DNA from: Isoetes taiwanensis
Lineage: Eukaryota > Streptophyta > Lycopodiopsida > Isoetales > Isoetaceae
Direction: 5' to 3'
DNA: 64,000 nucleotides
Assembly: GCA_021234155.1 (NCBI GenBank)
Contig: JAJEKV010000003.1
Location: 19,014,386-19,078,385, forward strand
Positions 20,411 to 34,000 of the stretch are shown piece after piece. The notes beneath the pieces are model-generated. The model searched no databases. It was given only the letters and a program-made list of their open reading frames with translations, and was not told the origin of the DNA. Within the stretch, counting starts at the first letter, position 1. Each line of letters opens with the position of its first letter. A program made the position numbers and the translations under genes.

Positions 20411-22843
20411 CCTTTTCTACACTTATATAATTGATTCTCACCAAGATTCGATTCCCAGATGCTTTAGATTCTTGGGTGGGGAAAAAATAGTGAAAAAAAA
20501 AGCTGAAAAATTATCCACTGTTGCCAGTAGAGCATCGCCTTACCCATCCGGTGCCATAGCTGCTCCGCCGAACTATCCGGTGCTATAGCTGCTCCGTCGA
20601 AGTAGCCGAATGCGTACATGCTCCCTTCACCGATATAGCTCTGAAGGGCAGTTCTGTTTAGTTATGGACGCAACAACTGGAGCCAGAGATTGCTTGCGAC
20701 GTTGTCCTGGAGTTCGCCTTCATTCCCTATTGGTAGGCTTGCCACTATTTCTGCTGCCTTATGGAGCATTCACATGACACACACAACAGTGAGCTGTAAC
20801 GCCGCTTCAAAAAACTTTTCCGCCACGCTGATGGCCTCACGCGAATTTGGCTGTTGCTAGAAGGCCTTGGCTGAAAGACGTAGTTGCAAATTGGCTGCAA
20901 AAGATGTCTTATTCACATGCAAACAGAACGGAATCTTCATCAACGGTTCTTTTATGGCTGATGCTAATTTTTCTAATCGGTGCCTGCTGTGCAGCTTCAT
21001 CCAAAACAGCATGTGAACACAAAAGCCAAAAGAGCCGTCCAAGTTGTCGCTCCATAGTTGCCGCAACTGCAAATTGGATCCATCATGTGAATGCTGCATT
21101 AGCCGGTGCTATAGCACATGCAGTTAGAACATGCAGTTAGAATTTGCATCGTTAAGCATAGAAATGCCTGTAAGATAACAACTATTGATTCTGGTTATGG
21201 CTTTGCACTGTTTTTATAACCATGTTTGAAAGTTGGTTCCTGGATGGAGTAAAATGACATTTAAATTGGTTGTTGCAAATAGCATGTGTTCGGGGGATGA
21301 CGCTTTCTATGTGGAACTGCGTGGTTAGCAATAGAGGAGTATGGAGTGGAGTTCCGAGTTTGAGGCTACAATAAAATTTGTTGTTGCACAACAGAGGTCA
21401 GAACTTATTTTGCTTAGCGTTCTTCACAGGTTTTTTCATGAGAAAAGAGGAAACATGGATTCAGGGTTTAGATATCTGCTCGAACTAATTTGCAAAAGAA
21501 CCCAAATCTAACGGATTCATCATTCATTGGCAGGCTGCCCGCCATAGCCGGATACCTCGCCTTCCATCATTTTTCCATTTGTTCAAAATGGCAACAGCAA
21601 CATCCATAAATCCTTCCGGCGTTGCTTTCAGATTTAGGATTTTAGTGCCCAGACGGTCCAACAGGTTTTGGGCTTTGGATGCGGGTCGCCCATTACCAAT
21701 ACATCGCGATGTTATTTATTATGTTCTTTTGTTACTTTTCTTTTCAACTCCTCAAAAAAAAAAAAAATGAATGATTGGGAATCCCATGGTGGACTTCTTA
21801 CTTCACAATCACATGCTGCAAAGTTGGACAACATCAAGGCCTCTAAATAATTCTGAAATAGGCATGCAATACCTTATTAGAGCAGAATATAGAGAATGAC
21901 TGTGCAAAATTAGGTAAGGAGTCTTTGCTTCTCCTTCCGCATACTACGTAGGCTAAGAATCAACAGGAACATGGCATTCTAGATGATATTCTCTAAATTT
22001 GACTGTCTTTCCTTCTTTTCCCTGCTGTGCATGTGCATAAGTAGTTATTACCGTGTTGCATTCCTTGCACGCAGCGCAACTCAAACATTGAATCTCGCAA
22101 TGAGAGTGCAATTGTCCACTTTGTTAAAAGTACCATTTTGTTTTCCACATTTGGATGAACATAAAGGGCACATTGTTCGCTATGGTGGATTGTGGCTACA
22201 AACTTGAATGTTCCAAATTGATAATAATTTGGGAAGAAAGGGCCGATTATAGTAGCTCTTTTCCTTTAGGTGGAATACTGCAATGGTAAGCAACACATGA
22301 GGAATCTAACAATTTTCTGGAAAATTTACATTAATAATATGTCACCATGTGCTATGCTATTTTGACATTTTTTGCAATGAAAAGTATTGCAAAACGCTGC
22401 AATGGCCCAATGACAAACACGTATAAAGGTCGCTATGACAGTATAAAAGTGTTATGATGATCATGATGAAGCTTCGCACGTATGATGTATATTGTAGTAA
22501 ATGGGTTTGCTAGTTCTCTAGATGGTAAATAGGTGCTCGACAATGCTGAGCATTATGTGCAGTGACAAACGTCGAAGTATATAGAATAGTGGAAAATTAT
22601 ATCAATGACCATGCCTCATTGTATACAACATTCCTTGTGCTTGAAAGCCCTTGCTATTAAAGAACCTCAGTAGCAATGTCGAGCATATATCATGGTATGA
22701 AATTGTGTCGGACAATACTTCACCATGCACCTCATATCGAATGTGAAGACTCGTTTAGATGTCATATTTGAACACCTCAAAGAATTCCCATCTCCAGAGA
22801 AGAGGCCACAGAAAATCATTTTGCATCTTGCTTCCTGAGAGAA
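20411..22843. other. Interior of the candidate foldback element, largely non-coding
   Basis: A two-fold tandem motif CCGGTGCCATAGCTGCTCCG lies at about 20549-20600. 20847-21140 is open on the plus strand with a hydrophobic segment (LLWLMLIFLIGACCA), but nothing supports it as a gene. A run of 13-14 A at 21755-21768 follows a GC-richer stretch and may mark the 3' end of a small retroposed insertion; no duplication was found. No other signal is seen. Confidence 0.4.
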
Positions 22844-24625
22844 GTGAAGAAGGCAAGGTGGGCTGGTCCTGGCACAGGGCACCCGCTCCCAGCAGAGGTT
22901 GATGCTTTGCAGGAGGACTCGGAAATAGATGATGAGGCTTGGGAGTGGAGGTATTTTTACTCCAAGAAGAGATGCAAGAATTACTGTCTCTTTCAGGGTT
23001 GTGCTTGGTCCTCAGAAAGGAGAGAGCGACTCCAAAAGCATCTTGCACAGGCCCATGACTGGCATGTTCAGGTGCAGGGCCCGACCAAGGGGAGAAGACT
23101 TCTAGCGCAGCCGAAACGGAAGAGAAGACTCGGCCGGGACTTGAGTCAGTATATCTGGAAGTATAAGATTGATGCTCAATACAGTTAGGGTCAATCGAAC
23201 TCGATTTTTGAAGAGGTCAAAGGTAGAGGAGGTCTTGATTGGAACTCAATTGGTAAAAAACATGGCTAACGGGCCAAAAAAAGAGGCTTCCATTCAGAGG
23301 TATGCAGAGGAGTATGTCGAGAGAAGAGCTCTGGAGTGGGACAAGGACAAGACAAAAAAGATGGCCCTGTATAAGAAAAGTATTAAAGATGCTTATAATA
23401 TTGAATATCAATCCGATAAGGACTGGAATGAGCAGGATTATGACAAAGAGATAAGAAATTGCATGGAAGAGTTACAGGCCGAGTTGTTGGGCTGCACTAC
23501 CTTCGGCCCGACATCTCCCTTAACTCCAGTATCCAAACTAACAGAAGATACAGAGAAAATCACCCTAGAAATATCTATTGATGCGCATGTTAAGCCCAAG
23601 GGAAATATCTCTAAGTCTGAAATGGGGGAGCCTAGCTTCCTAATTCAGCAAATCCCTGTCAATCTCGGAGAATTTGAGGCCCCTGCAAGTGCCAGTAGCA
23701 TTATGAGGACGATACTAACCCTGAATTTAGATTTCCTGCTAAACTTTGAATTTATGCAGAAGGTGGAGGATCTGAACAACATGTTCAAGTCTGCCACGAA
23801 GAGGAAGGGCAAATCTACCAAAAGGGTCGTGGGCGCACCATATCTTTCTTACAATTGCCAATGGCCCCTCCATATTAGAAGCCCTCTCTGTGGGCATGGG
23901 CAGCAGAGAAGAGAGGGAAATTCGTCATCACGATGGTAGATGCTTGCAGTTTTGAGCACCCTGGAATAGACCAGCCAGAGAGGATGCCTGCCTTCTGGGT
24001 CAACGAGCAATGTGTTGGCTCTTATATGATGTGTGTGTCCTGATCCCTTGTTTAGCTGTAACTAATTTTCGAAACTTCCTTTTGAGTCTGTATGTTAATG
24101 GGGCACACCCACTATGGAAGAAACTAATCCCTTCAAAACCAGATGATTATCCTGAATTCTATTGGATCCCTGTATGCATTAGGTAAGTTAATTCTGATTG
24201 GCAGCTTGCTTTATTGTTGCCACTTGCATTTTACAATAAAGCCTTCCTTGCAGTTCTCATTGGAGCTTCTTGATTTACTGTGTGAATGCTTCGGTCTGCA
24301 AGGCTCTAAGAACATACTGGCCTTCAGTGCTACACTTCGATTCCTTGAGGAACTGGCATGGGAAAGAAACTTGCACGCAGTTTATGGAGTGAGTGCTTTT
24401 TACTGATATGTTTTCCTAAATTTGTTCAACTTCTTCAATTTCTGTATCAATTGTATGCCTTGCAGATTTCTTGAGCAGGTCCATGCTGAATGGCGCCTCC
24501 TTTTACCAGACTGGTTGATCACGCCAGTGGTGGAGATGCGTTGTCCGGAGCGGGACAATGGCTCGGATTGTGGAATTTTTACAATCTTGTTTGCAAAGCG
24601 GTTTGTCATGAAGATTTTATCATGA
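22844..24625 (+). pseudogene. C2H2-finger protein with Ulp1-like cysteine protease end, broken
   Basis: The 5' part (22844-23188) encodes a CX4CX12HX4H finger (CLFQGCAWSSERRERLQKH then LAQAH). After a frame change near 23165-23185 a charged region runs to 23939 (EEYVERRALEWDKDKTKKMA). Later exon-like pieces are YPEFYWIPVCIR (to a GTAAG donor at about 24183), FSLELLDLLCECFG (acceptor at about 24252) and, after an acceptor at about 24467, FLEQVHAEWRLLLPDW followed by CPERDNGSDCGIFTILFAKR to TGA at 24625. The NGSDCG box matches the Ulp1/SENP nucleophile region. The position of the usual oxyanion Gln is Arg, and the usual His-Trp appears as Tyr-Trp, so activity is doubtful. It lies wholly between the inverted minisatellite arms. 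Confidence 0.65.
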
Positions 24626-24769
24626 ACGATGTCCTGGACACCCGAGATGTATGCAATACAAATTTGTGGTCAATTCTGAATGGTTCAGCACACTTGATGT
24701 TAGTAGTTAAGAAAATGCTTCTCAAAATATAAAGACTGGTTTATTGAATGTAAAGATCATGTTTTAGAC

Positions 24770-25768
24770 ACAACCACTTAGAACCAATGTCCTGATTAAC
24801 CACTTAGGACCAATGTTATGATTAACCACATAGGGTCTATGTCCTGATTAACCATAAAGGACCAATGTCCTGATTAACCATAAAGGACTATGTCCTGATT
24901 AACCACTTATGTCTATGTCCTGATTAACCATAAAAGACTATGTATTGATTAACCACATACGGCCAATGTCCTGAGGACCTATGTCCTAATTAACCACTTA
25001 GGACTAATGTCCTGATTAACCATAAAGGACTATGTCCTGATTAACCACCTAGGACCAATGTCCTGATTAACCATAAAGGGCCTATGTCCTGATTAATCGT
25101 AAAGGGCCTACGTCCTGATTAACCGCTTAGGGCCTACGTCATGATTAACCACTTGATATCAATGTCCTGATTAACCATACAGGGACAATGTCTTGATTAA
25201 CCACTTAGGACCAATGTCTTGATTAACCATATAGGGCCAATGTCCTGATTAATCATAAAGGACTAATGTCATGATTAACCACTTAAGGCCAATGTCCTGA
25301 TTAACCACATAGGGCGTACGTCCTGATTAACCATAAAGGACCAATGTCCTTATTAACCATAAAGGATTATGTCTTGATTAACCACTTAGGACCAATGTCC
25401 TGATTAACCACATAGGACCAATGTCCTGATTAACCACTTAGGGCTAATGTCCTGATTAACTATAAAGGACTATGTCCTGATTAACCACATAGGGCCTACG
25501 TCCTAATTAAGCACAAGACCAACTTAGAATCAATGTCCTGATTAACCATGTCCTAATTAACCAATTTTAGATTAACCACTTAGGGCCAATATCCTGATTA
25601 ATCATATAGAACTATGTCCTGATTAACCACATAGGGCCTACGTCCTGATTAACCACATAGGACCAATGTCCTGATTAACCATAACGAACCAATGTCCTGA
25701 TTAACCATAAACTATGTCCTGATTAACCACTTAAGATCAATGTCCTGATTAACCACATAGGGCTTATG
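24770..25768 (-). repeat. Minisatellite array, unit TGTCCTGATTAACCA (right arm)
   Basis: About 1 kb of a unit alternating TGTCCTGATTAACCA with CATAGGGCCTA, CTTAGGACCAA or TAAAGGACTA, giving a higher-order period near 32-33 bp. It is the reverse complement of the array at 19959-20410. Units differ by point changes, so it is not freshly amplified. Confidence 0.92.
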
Positions 25769-26451
25769 TCTTGATGCAATGGTGTCTCAGAGCATCTAAG
25801 ATCAGCATGTGTTGCTCGGATGTGCGTATATGCTGGACACTCCTGCAGAGCATCCTCTACTGTTTGCATGCGAGAACACTGGCATATTCTCTCATGTCGT
25901 GGGATTCTCTGCCCTTTATCCGTATTTCAGCGACCTGTTTCAATTCTGAGATGATGGGACCCCGTCCTCACCGAGGCAATAGCTCTCCGTTTCTTCATAG
26001 ATATGTGTGCTTTTAAGTACTGGTGTGGGCCATGTTCCAGCGCTGGATGAACCTGCATGCAGTAGTGCTCTGTCTGAGGCTTCGCAAGAGTGGCTGCATT
26101 CCACAGAGTGGTAGCAAAGCGCTCATTCAGGTGCGCTTACTGTCCCTCAACATTAGGCATAGCCACAATTTGCTAATAGTCTATAGACCTTATGAACCAC
26201 CCCTTACAGTGCTCCCGCCATATTGTGGCCCTTGTGAGCCATACTCTCTTCAGCCGTTGTGGCCCTCGTGCCAATAACAAAGCCCTAGGGGAAAGACAAC
26301 GTGCATCTATTCTATTGACCTTATGGAAATATGCTAGGAGCATACTACTATTAATACATCTTATTATCCGGTGTCTTTCTTGTATGCATGCATGATGAAC
26401 GTCTCATATTAAAGAGCATTCATATCCAGAACAAGACAAGATTACTAACCA
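25769..26451. other. No gene seen
   Basis: Unique-looking sequence of mixed composition. No open frame has splice or family support. Confidence 0.4.
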
Positions 26452-26600
26452 AGCAGAGAGACAATATTCTCCTAAATGTGATTGGTTCGTCATCAAGAAT
26501 TGAAATAGGTAGATAAGGTGCCCCGTTACAGAGAGACAATATTCTCCTAAATGTGATTGGTTCGTCATCAAGAATTGAAATAGGTAGATAAGGTGTCCAA
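26452..26600. repeat. Two-copy tandem duplication, 74-bp period
   Basis: A 66-bp sequence starting AGAGAGACAATATTCTCC and ending AGGTAGATAAGGTG occurs twice in identical form (about 26456 and 26530). GCCCCGTTAC after copy 1 and GTAACGGGGC after copy 2 are inverted. The identity suggests a recent event. Confidence 0.85.
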
Positions 26601-27184
26601 GTAACGGGGCGCATAAAATTTTAGATAGACTATCTGCAACGTACCATCATAGTCTTCAACATGCATCAGGCACTAGAGATCAGTATTCATGGACCGGTAT
26701 TAATGGAGAAGACAACTTTTCTATAACAAGAAGTCCAATTCCAAATTGGCATGCTCGTATATCCACATGTACTTCTCGCAGCTAGTATTGGCAACTAAAG
26801 CGAGAACAGTCTTATATGACCTATATCAAATATGTCTTACCCCTTTGTGAACGTAAGGTTAACCTTATAATGACCTTTCAAATGTCCAAACCCCTAGCTT
26901 AACTGTCGTTGTCCCATAAATCAACATATAAATATACTCAAACCATGTGCTTACAAAAGATACATCACTTGAACTTGTTGAAAACGATGTTAAAGATCAC
27001 AAATGTGCAACATGACAACATCAAGCAAGCTTCAAACCTGCCCTCACAGGACAACCCTCCATGCTGTAGCACCCTTTCTTTTCTTCTCCTTCCCTTCCCT
27101 TTCCTTTTTTGAGGTTAGATGCTCAATTGATCTTGATCTCGTCTGAAAATCTGTCATGTTCCAAGAAATACAAAATTTGGATGC
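26601..27184. other. Downstream flank of the sirtuin gene
   Basis: The sirtuin 3' UTR (minus strand) probably lies here; a T-rich tract is at 27068-27110. No separate gene is seen. Confidence 0.4.
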
Positions 27185-30100
27185 TCAAACGTTGAATGAT
27201 ACTAGGTCCAACAATCTTGGTAGTATCTAAGACAACAACAGTGTCATGTCAGCCAAAAGCAAAAATCCCAGAACTTATTTTCAAGGTTATCAGCTTGCAA
27301 TAGAAAATCACAAGAATTTATACCTCCCCAGATCTAGCTTGTATTTTCAGGGATGCTATATCATCAGCCCGTGTCGGTCCAATATTAAGTATGCATATAG
27401 GAATTCCTAAACGATGTGCGGAACTGAAAAAAAGAGTTAATTATACTGTTCGCAAATAGAAAGAGACACTTTAAGTCCTTTACCTGACAAGACGAAAAGC
27501 AGACATAACCATGACTGATGAACCAATTATAAGCATTGAATCTGCTTTTCCAACTAAATTCATGGCTGCATCAGCCCTGCTCCGAGGAACATTATCTCCA
27601 AACATAACCACCTAGTATCAAAATAAGACTATAAGATTAAGACCAACATACCGGCTGCCAAATCATGCAATGCCATTAGTGCTGCTGAGATTTGGATAAT
27701 AAAGGGACTATGATGGAATACGCCAGCATGACACTACATCTTTTTAATCTAAGAAGATGGCCACTTGCATAGAATATGCGGTCCTAGAATGATGAAAAAC
27801 ATATTCTAGCATGCCCCTGCTCAGTCTGGCAAATGACCAAAACAAACGGGTATTTAGCATACCCTGGAATAAATGTGCATGATAAGGAGGTGTTCCCTAA
27901 AGCTTTCGACCTTTTCATTTTGCAACTAAATTTTATATGCAAGTTTTGCTAAAGAACTCTACACATGAAGTCTGAAGAAAAACAATACATCAGGCTTTAG
28001 GATCCCGCCACATTGTTCACAACTTGGAATTTGGATATCTATAATTTTGAGAATACTTTCATCAATTTCAATGTCACCATCAGGACGTTGGCGCATGCCA
28101 AAACTTGCATCTGATCCCACCGTCCCGTTCTCCAATGTTTCAACCACCAAAGACCACTGCAACATAATGAGAAAATGTAATGTATAACCATGAGATAAAT
28201 CAATGTATATAACTTCCATGTGCATTTGGCTCCTTGAAGTCGAACGGCTTATGAAACAGAGTTTATTCTAGGTCAGCCTTGAGAATGTCGACCTGTTAAG
28301 TTTTAGCAGGGACTATCATTTCTTCTCACAACGGTTTGGCAGTTGTTCCTTGAAAGAAAACTTCATAAGGAAGCTGTGTCTCATGAACAGCTCCATAAAA
28401 CATTATTTCAGTTTTAGAAAACCCCACTACTTTATTGTAAATTAACGAGGGGCCTGTGGCATTGCACAACCAAAATAACTGGTTTTTTACGACAAAGGTT
28501 TACAGATTGTTCAAACTATACTGAATTTTGATACAGTTTTCAGTATACAGATTAGCACTACGACTTGTCTCCCATCAGGCATGGAATTTAAAGCTTCCTT
28601 AAGGCTAATACAAATTGTGCGGGGCCACGAATGATATTATAGTATTACCTCCTCATTCAGTAGCTTAAATTGTTGCTGAAAGATGTGACGGCTTGTTACA
28701 TGGCTGCAGTTTAAGCATATCACTTCATGTGTTGTTCCATGGAGCTCAATGGGGTTACTGCCTGCCTTATGATGTAACCTACAAAACCTCCAATTTATGA
28801 CCGGCCATCAACTCAAATGCAATTGTCCTTACCTATCCACGTTTTGGGTTATTATACCAATGGTGTGCCCTCTGGACTCTAGTTGTGCAAGAGTTTTGTG
28901 AGTTGGACCAGGTTGAGCTCCGATAAATCTTCGCCAACCTATGTAACTGCGAACCCAATATCTCTCTCTACATTTTTGAAATTTAATAAATTCCTGTCAT
29001 GTTCCAAATCATTAAAACTTAATCAGTGAACCCATAAATCTCCCTTGCTGTATCTCAACAAAAATATCAAAAATTTAGACATGGTAGAGCTTAAAAAAGA
29101 AGAAATTTTTCTTAATGTCTGTGCACCATGCAGACAAGAGGTGTCTTGGATGTCCAATTCTTACAGGAACACTTATCATTGTTAAAAGCAGATAAAACTT
29201 CACATATCCCTTACAGGGATAGAAGTTTCATGACACCTATATGGCTGACCTGTACGTCCACAAATTCAGGTTTATTATGCATTGGATGAGTATCATAGAA
29301 AGAATGTTTGACATATCTCTGAATATCCAAGATGCCAAAAAGTAAGATTATCTTGATGGATCGGCCTTTTCTTGATTGCAAGGTTCCTCTCTCTTTCGCG
29401 CACTCGGACAAGCAAATCAATTAGTTGTTATTGCGAACTAACTGGACCGCTCTGATGTGAATCTCTAATACCAATCCTATAGGGCTAACCAAATTTTCAA
29501 AGAGTCAATTCTCAAATTAAATCCTAATGTCTCCAATTTTATACCATCTGATGATGATTGTGACAATTAAGGTCATGGCATATGAGATAAATGAGCAGTT
29601 TTTTGGAACGGAAAGTGTGCAGGTTGGAACCTGCCACCGTAGTAGATTTGAGAACAATAAACAAGTCACCATTTGTATTTTAAACAGAAAGGATGCAATG
29701 CAGACATGGCTCGTTCAATACAGCAATAATTGCAAAGCAAAATGGTAGCTTCGTGTGAGATGACAGTCAACATAGCTGCCAGTTACCTGATGCGTAATTG
29801 GCTTAAATCCACTGCTATAGGCTCCATTTGGCCTGATAAAATTAAAAACGCTATTATTCTTATGCCACCATCAGAGGCATATAAAGCTGCAATGTCATAA
29901 TTACAGAACAATACTACTAAGAAATTTATAACCTCAGACTGAGATACTAGAGTTGATTAGACTGCCTTCTTGAATAGGATAATCAAAAAACCTATACCAC
30001 TCAATAAATTGGTGGCTGAATGCAAGTCATCAGGCATCAAAAGAAAAAGATGCTACTTGACAGTTAAGTCCCTTATGATGAAAACTGAAAGATCTTTCTT

Positions 30101-30988
30101 GAGTTGTAATGCTTATGATGAGACGACAATGAGAATTTGCTTACATCCTTAGTCATAAGACAAATAAAAATTTCATTAACTATGGTTATTGCTTTCAGCA
30201 GTGCATTGTAGAGATATCAATGTTGCTATGTATTTCTTAAGCAGATAGGTAAGATCCCTTGCTAGACTATTTACAAGTGCTTAAGTCCTATATGTCAACA
30301 AATTTTGCATGGCATTTGTTGCATCATAGAAAAAATCATGTGCAATGCATTTGTTACTTTTCATGTAACTCCTTAAGAATGTTATCAGTACTAAATGGCT
30401 TCTACAAGTATTGTTGATAAAGCTATATTTCCCAATGAAAATTCACAAATGCAGGCCATTGGTGACCCAGAATTCTTCCACGTTTTTGTTACTACCTAAA
30501 CTGATAAGCGTACCCTACCGATGCATGTCTATAATGATGATAATATGTGCATCTATCAACTATCCAGATCATTGGTGATAAATTAAAAAGTGTCGCACGT
30601 AATCCCAGAAATTATACCAAATGACATCATTTGATGGGTGAGATCATAGACATTTTCTTGGAAAATGAAAGCACACATAACCTATTACCCTCTATAATCC
30701 GGAATTCCAGACTCTGTACTTATGCCTGCGCCTGTCATTACAACCATGCTTTTGCTGCATTGAAAAAATATGAAAATTATTGTCAAAAAGATGGCTGATG
30801 GACAGGGATGCAAGATGTTACCTATTTTCAACAAATTTATGTAACAACTTCAAATCATGCTCTGCTGGAGGTGCTGAGTCTGGAACAATTTTCCTGCATA
30901 ATCTAGCTACTCTTCCTTCTGCCTCGTTACTTAAACTGCTCTGGAAACGTAGCAAGCTTATATTCCATGGACAGCTCCTGGCTATCAT
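27185..30988 (-). CDS. SRT2: NAD-dependent sirtuin, SRT2/SIRT4 class (class II), intact, 9 coding exons, 335 aa
   Basis: Coding exons, in order of transcription: 30988-30822, 30754-30689, 29832-29787, 28993-28833, 28778-28649, 28156-27989, 27611-27484, 27423-27324 and 27226-27185. All join at GT-AG borders into one 336-codon frame. Motifs in order: Arg-rich N-terminus ([18 protein letters not shown], mitochondrial presequence-like); [20 protein letters not shown] with the NAD-binding [29 protein letters not shown]; catalytic His in IELHG; zinc Cys pairs CLNC and [46 protein letters not shown]; and ending [13 protein letters not shown]. This order and the [14 protein letters not shown] insert match plant SRT2 and animal SIRT4. 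Family members act in mitochondria as NAD-dependent deacylases or ADP-ribosyltransferases. The start is the first ATG of the first coding exon; that exon's acceptor at 31018 means the 5' UTR is spliced. No defect is seen. Confidence 0.95.
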
Positions 30989-31017
30989 CTGAATTTCCGT
31001 TCCACAGTTGACTTTTC

Positions 31018-34000
31018 CTGCAGCAAACCAGCAGAACTACAATCTCAGGAGACAAGTACAACAAAGACCTTCCAACTATATACCGACTGGAGAAGAAAAC
31101 TTGATATGATTAAGTAGCAAACTAGGAAAATAATATTACAAGTTAATCATAATGTACCAAGACTTGGCAGATAAAATCTGCCATTTGCGTACTAATATTA
31201 GAACATGTATTAATCTTCTGTCTTCAAACTGATGCTAAACAACAGAAGAAAGATACTGGTTCAAAAGTAATGATCAGAAAGTGGTTAAGAAAAGATAGAT
31301 CAGACCTAGGTGGCCGAAGTTGGCAAAACATAATAATTCATATTATTCCCAGGAACTACCTCAAACAAGTTTTACTGTAAGAATCTTCCTAATGCAGTCT
31401 GGTTGGATCTGTTGCCCATCTCAGATAGTTTAACAAGGTCATAAATTCCTGAAGTAATACATGACTGTGTGGGTTTACCTTCATAGGTACCAACTGGGCT
31501 AGATAACTGGTTGTCATACAAAGTGATTTTCCCCCATCCGCTCGACGCCTGTAAACAGAAGCTGTTCTTTAGAACCTTCATAATAATTTAGAAAGAAATG
31601 TCTTCTAATAGGTTGAAAAGAAACAAAATCAATCACAACTTGCTGGGACTTAAGATGAAATGGATAATACAACATGATATACTGAAGGAAGAAAAATTAC
31701 CACTCGTAAACTGCCATAGCCTTAAGAAATTTTCCCAAGTTACTCAAATCATTCTGGTTCGATACAATTTGAGAACACATGGGGCTTATGATAGTGGACA
31801 TCAGATTCTTAAGTCTTAGGTTTTTAAGCAAACCAATAGAAGATATGTGAAGACACTTTGATCTTATATATGAAGTTCCATAAAATTGTCAATGTTGTAT
31901 ATTATGATATCCTGCCTTTTGGGCAATGCTAGTTCACCTAGAGAAGTGCAGCCTGGTTCAGTCCTGAATGCTAAAAGCATCATCTGCAGAAACTTTCTGC
32001 TGAAGAAAACTAGAGGTACTTTAAAGAAAACAAAAAGATTTGTGCTTAGCACTACAACTTGTCTCCAATCAGGCATGGACATTAGTTTTCAGTATAAAAT
32101 AATATGCAACTCTTACAACTCACCAAAGGCTATGCTTCACTAGCCATTTTTGCTGGAAGTGAAATGCTTACATCCAATGTTCCAGCAAAGATCTAATTAT
32201 TCAGGCTATCCAATTGTATCCTGCCATAAAATTGATTTAAAATCTTTCCAGCCTTTACAATATCATTCTGTCAAATTCAAGCGGTCTTTTACAGATCTTA
32301 ATAGACCGAATACTTGTAATTTTAACTGTCTGTCACTGGCATTCGTATTGTTCTTGACGATTGATTGATGCAGTGGTAAATAGGCCACCATCTGATCAGA
32401 GGTGCACTTACAGGCTTTGAGAGTGTCAGACAAGTTCAATATTTTGGGTAAACGCAGAACATGTTATATTGAGCTACTTGCCAGGCTCCACTGTTCCAAA
32501 AGCTCATGCAACATAAGTCCAGAAAACTGCGACTTGGATGCATCAACATCTGCCCATCCCATCTGTTTACTTTGTTTTGAATACATAATAAAGATGGGAT
32601 TAATAAACCAATTTAGTCTACCTTGATGTTGAAACATCAATAATGGCCTTCCCAACAATATCTTCCCAATCAATAACCACAAAGAAAACAAAGAAGTCAA
32701 TAAGCAGGACGACCTGCCACGCAAGTTGATAGAGTGGAAAGCAGATGCTCAAATAATGTCTCAAACCAGAGTTAAAAGTTTCTTTATCACAAGTTTGCCG
32801 CAAAATACTCCAAATTCCAGTGTTGGAAAGTGGGCAGCAGATGCTCAAAGAATGTGTCGAACTAGATGCAAAGGCCAACTTCAGTTTCTGTATTTTAGCG
32901 TATCTAAGATATTTCGACCTATTCTTCACAAATTCAATGCTAAATACTTCTGTTCAGGTCCATTATTGGAAAACTGTCTTTAATGATAGAATATGAATGT
33001 TGCATGCTCAAGCCGACATAAAACCAAAGGTGACTTGAAAAATAATCGATAATGGTCTGAAATAAAACTATGAACCAGTGCGCGTCTTTCTGATTGCCTC
33101 TACATGTATATAGAAGGTAAAAGAGATCTCCAATGTCATCGGCTCAGTAATTTGACGTTAATAAAAAAAAGTATGGCTTTCTTGGAAACCTAGAACCTAG
33201 CCATTACTGGCACCCCAACAAGACATCTTAAGACTCCCATGTTAGGCTTGAATTCTTCGTCAACAAAATGTAGAAAATGCAATTACCATTATGAATCGTT
33301 GTGTACATTTTCACAATATGTCAGCTTCCAACTACTTGAGCGATCAAAGGTTCTGCATTTTACAAACCCAAGCCCCAATCTGTAAGTGCCTTCTTTGCCA
33401 CAAACTAGTGACAGCAATTGGGATACACATATTTGTTTCATTAACTTCACAGCTCTTGATGTTTTAGAAGAATATTGGTATTGAATCCAAATTCCCTTAT
33501 ATTCTACCAATCACATACCAAGATAATACTGCAGTAATAATGCTACCAGTCTTTGTTACTTCTTCCTAAAGAAATTTGTGCAGATGCTTTGAAGCTTTGT
33601 ATCAGAGAAAGCCTTACATTTCTTCAACCATAACTAACACCACTAAAAAGGTTCATCCCTACTCAGATGGACTTACACCACTAACAAAATTCGTTAGCTT
33701 CACCTGTAAAAGTCGTCTGGACAATCTCTTCATGAGAAAGCCAGAAGAAGCTCGCTGCTTTGGGAGCTTAAAGCTAAAAGACGAACTTCGATTGGCTCCA
33801 CAATTTGACAACAATTGGATGAGATTGTCCACTGAATAAGCATATTCTCCAATCAATCTGCGGTGTTCTCAAAAATCTGCGAATCCATCCTGATTGGGTC
33901 TATCTGGCCTCGGATTCGCATACATTCATGGTGGTTAGTGTGTTGGTTGTTAGTGTTACATTAAAAAAATCTCCCTTTTTGTTGGGTGGTAACTCCGGCA

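Larger units (their letters stand above)
19959..25768. mobile_element. Candidate foldback-type element with inverted minisatellite arms and captured coding sequence
   Basis: Inverted minisatellite arms (about 450 bp left, 1.0 kb right) flank 4.36 kb that includes the C2H2-finger/Ulp1-like coding region at 22.8-24.6 kb. Plant Mutator-like elements, such as the Kaonashi type, are known to carry Ulp1-like genes, and foldback elements have inverted minisatellite arms; here both occur together. I see no transposase, no clear terminal sequence and no target-site duplication. The mobile interpretation is inference. Confidence 0.5.

Noticed and set aside
20847-21140. Small ORF with a hydrophobic segment as a secreted peptide gene
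   Set aside because: No splice or family support and biased repeat-rich flanks; chance open frame is as likely.
22755-23048. Minus-strand open frame opposite the finger protein
   Set aside because: No domain, and the opposite strand carries a clear C2H2 pattern.
32464-32929. A membrane protein gene suggested by a hydrophobic minus-strand stretch (VVLLIDFFVFFVVIDWEDI)
   Set aside because: Only isolated exon-like segments; no consistent spliced frame could be assembled.
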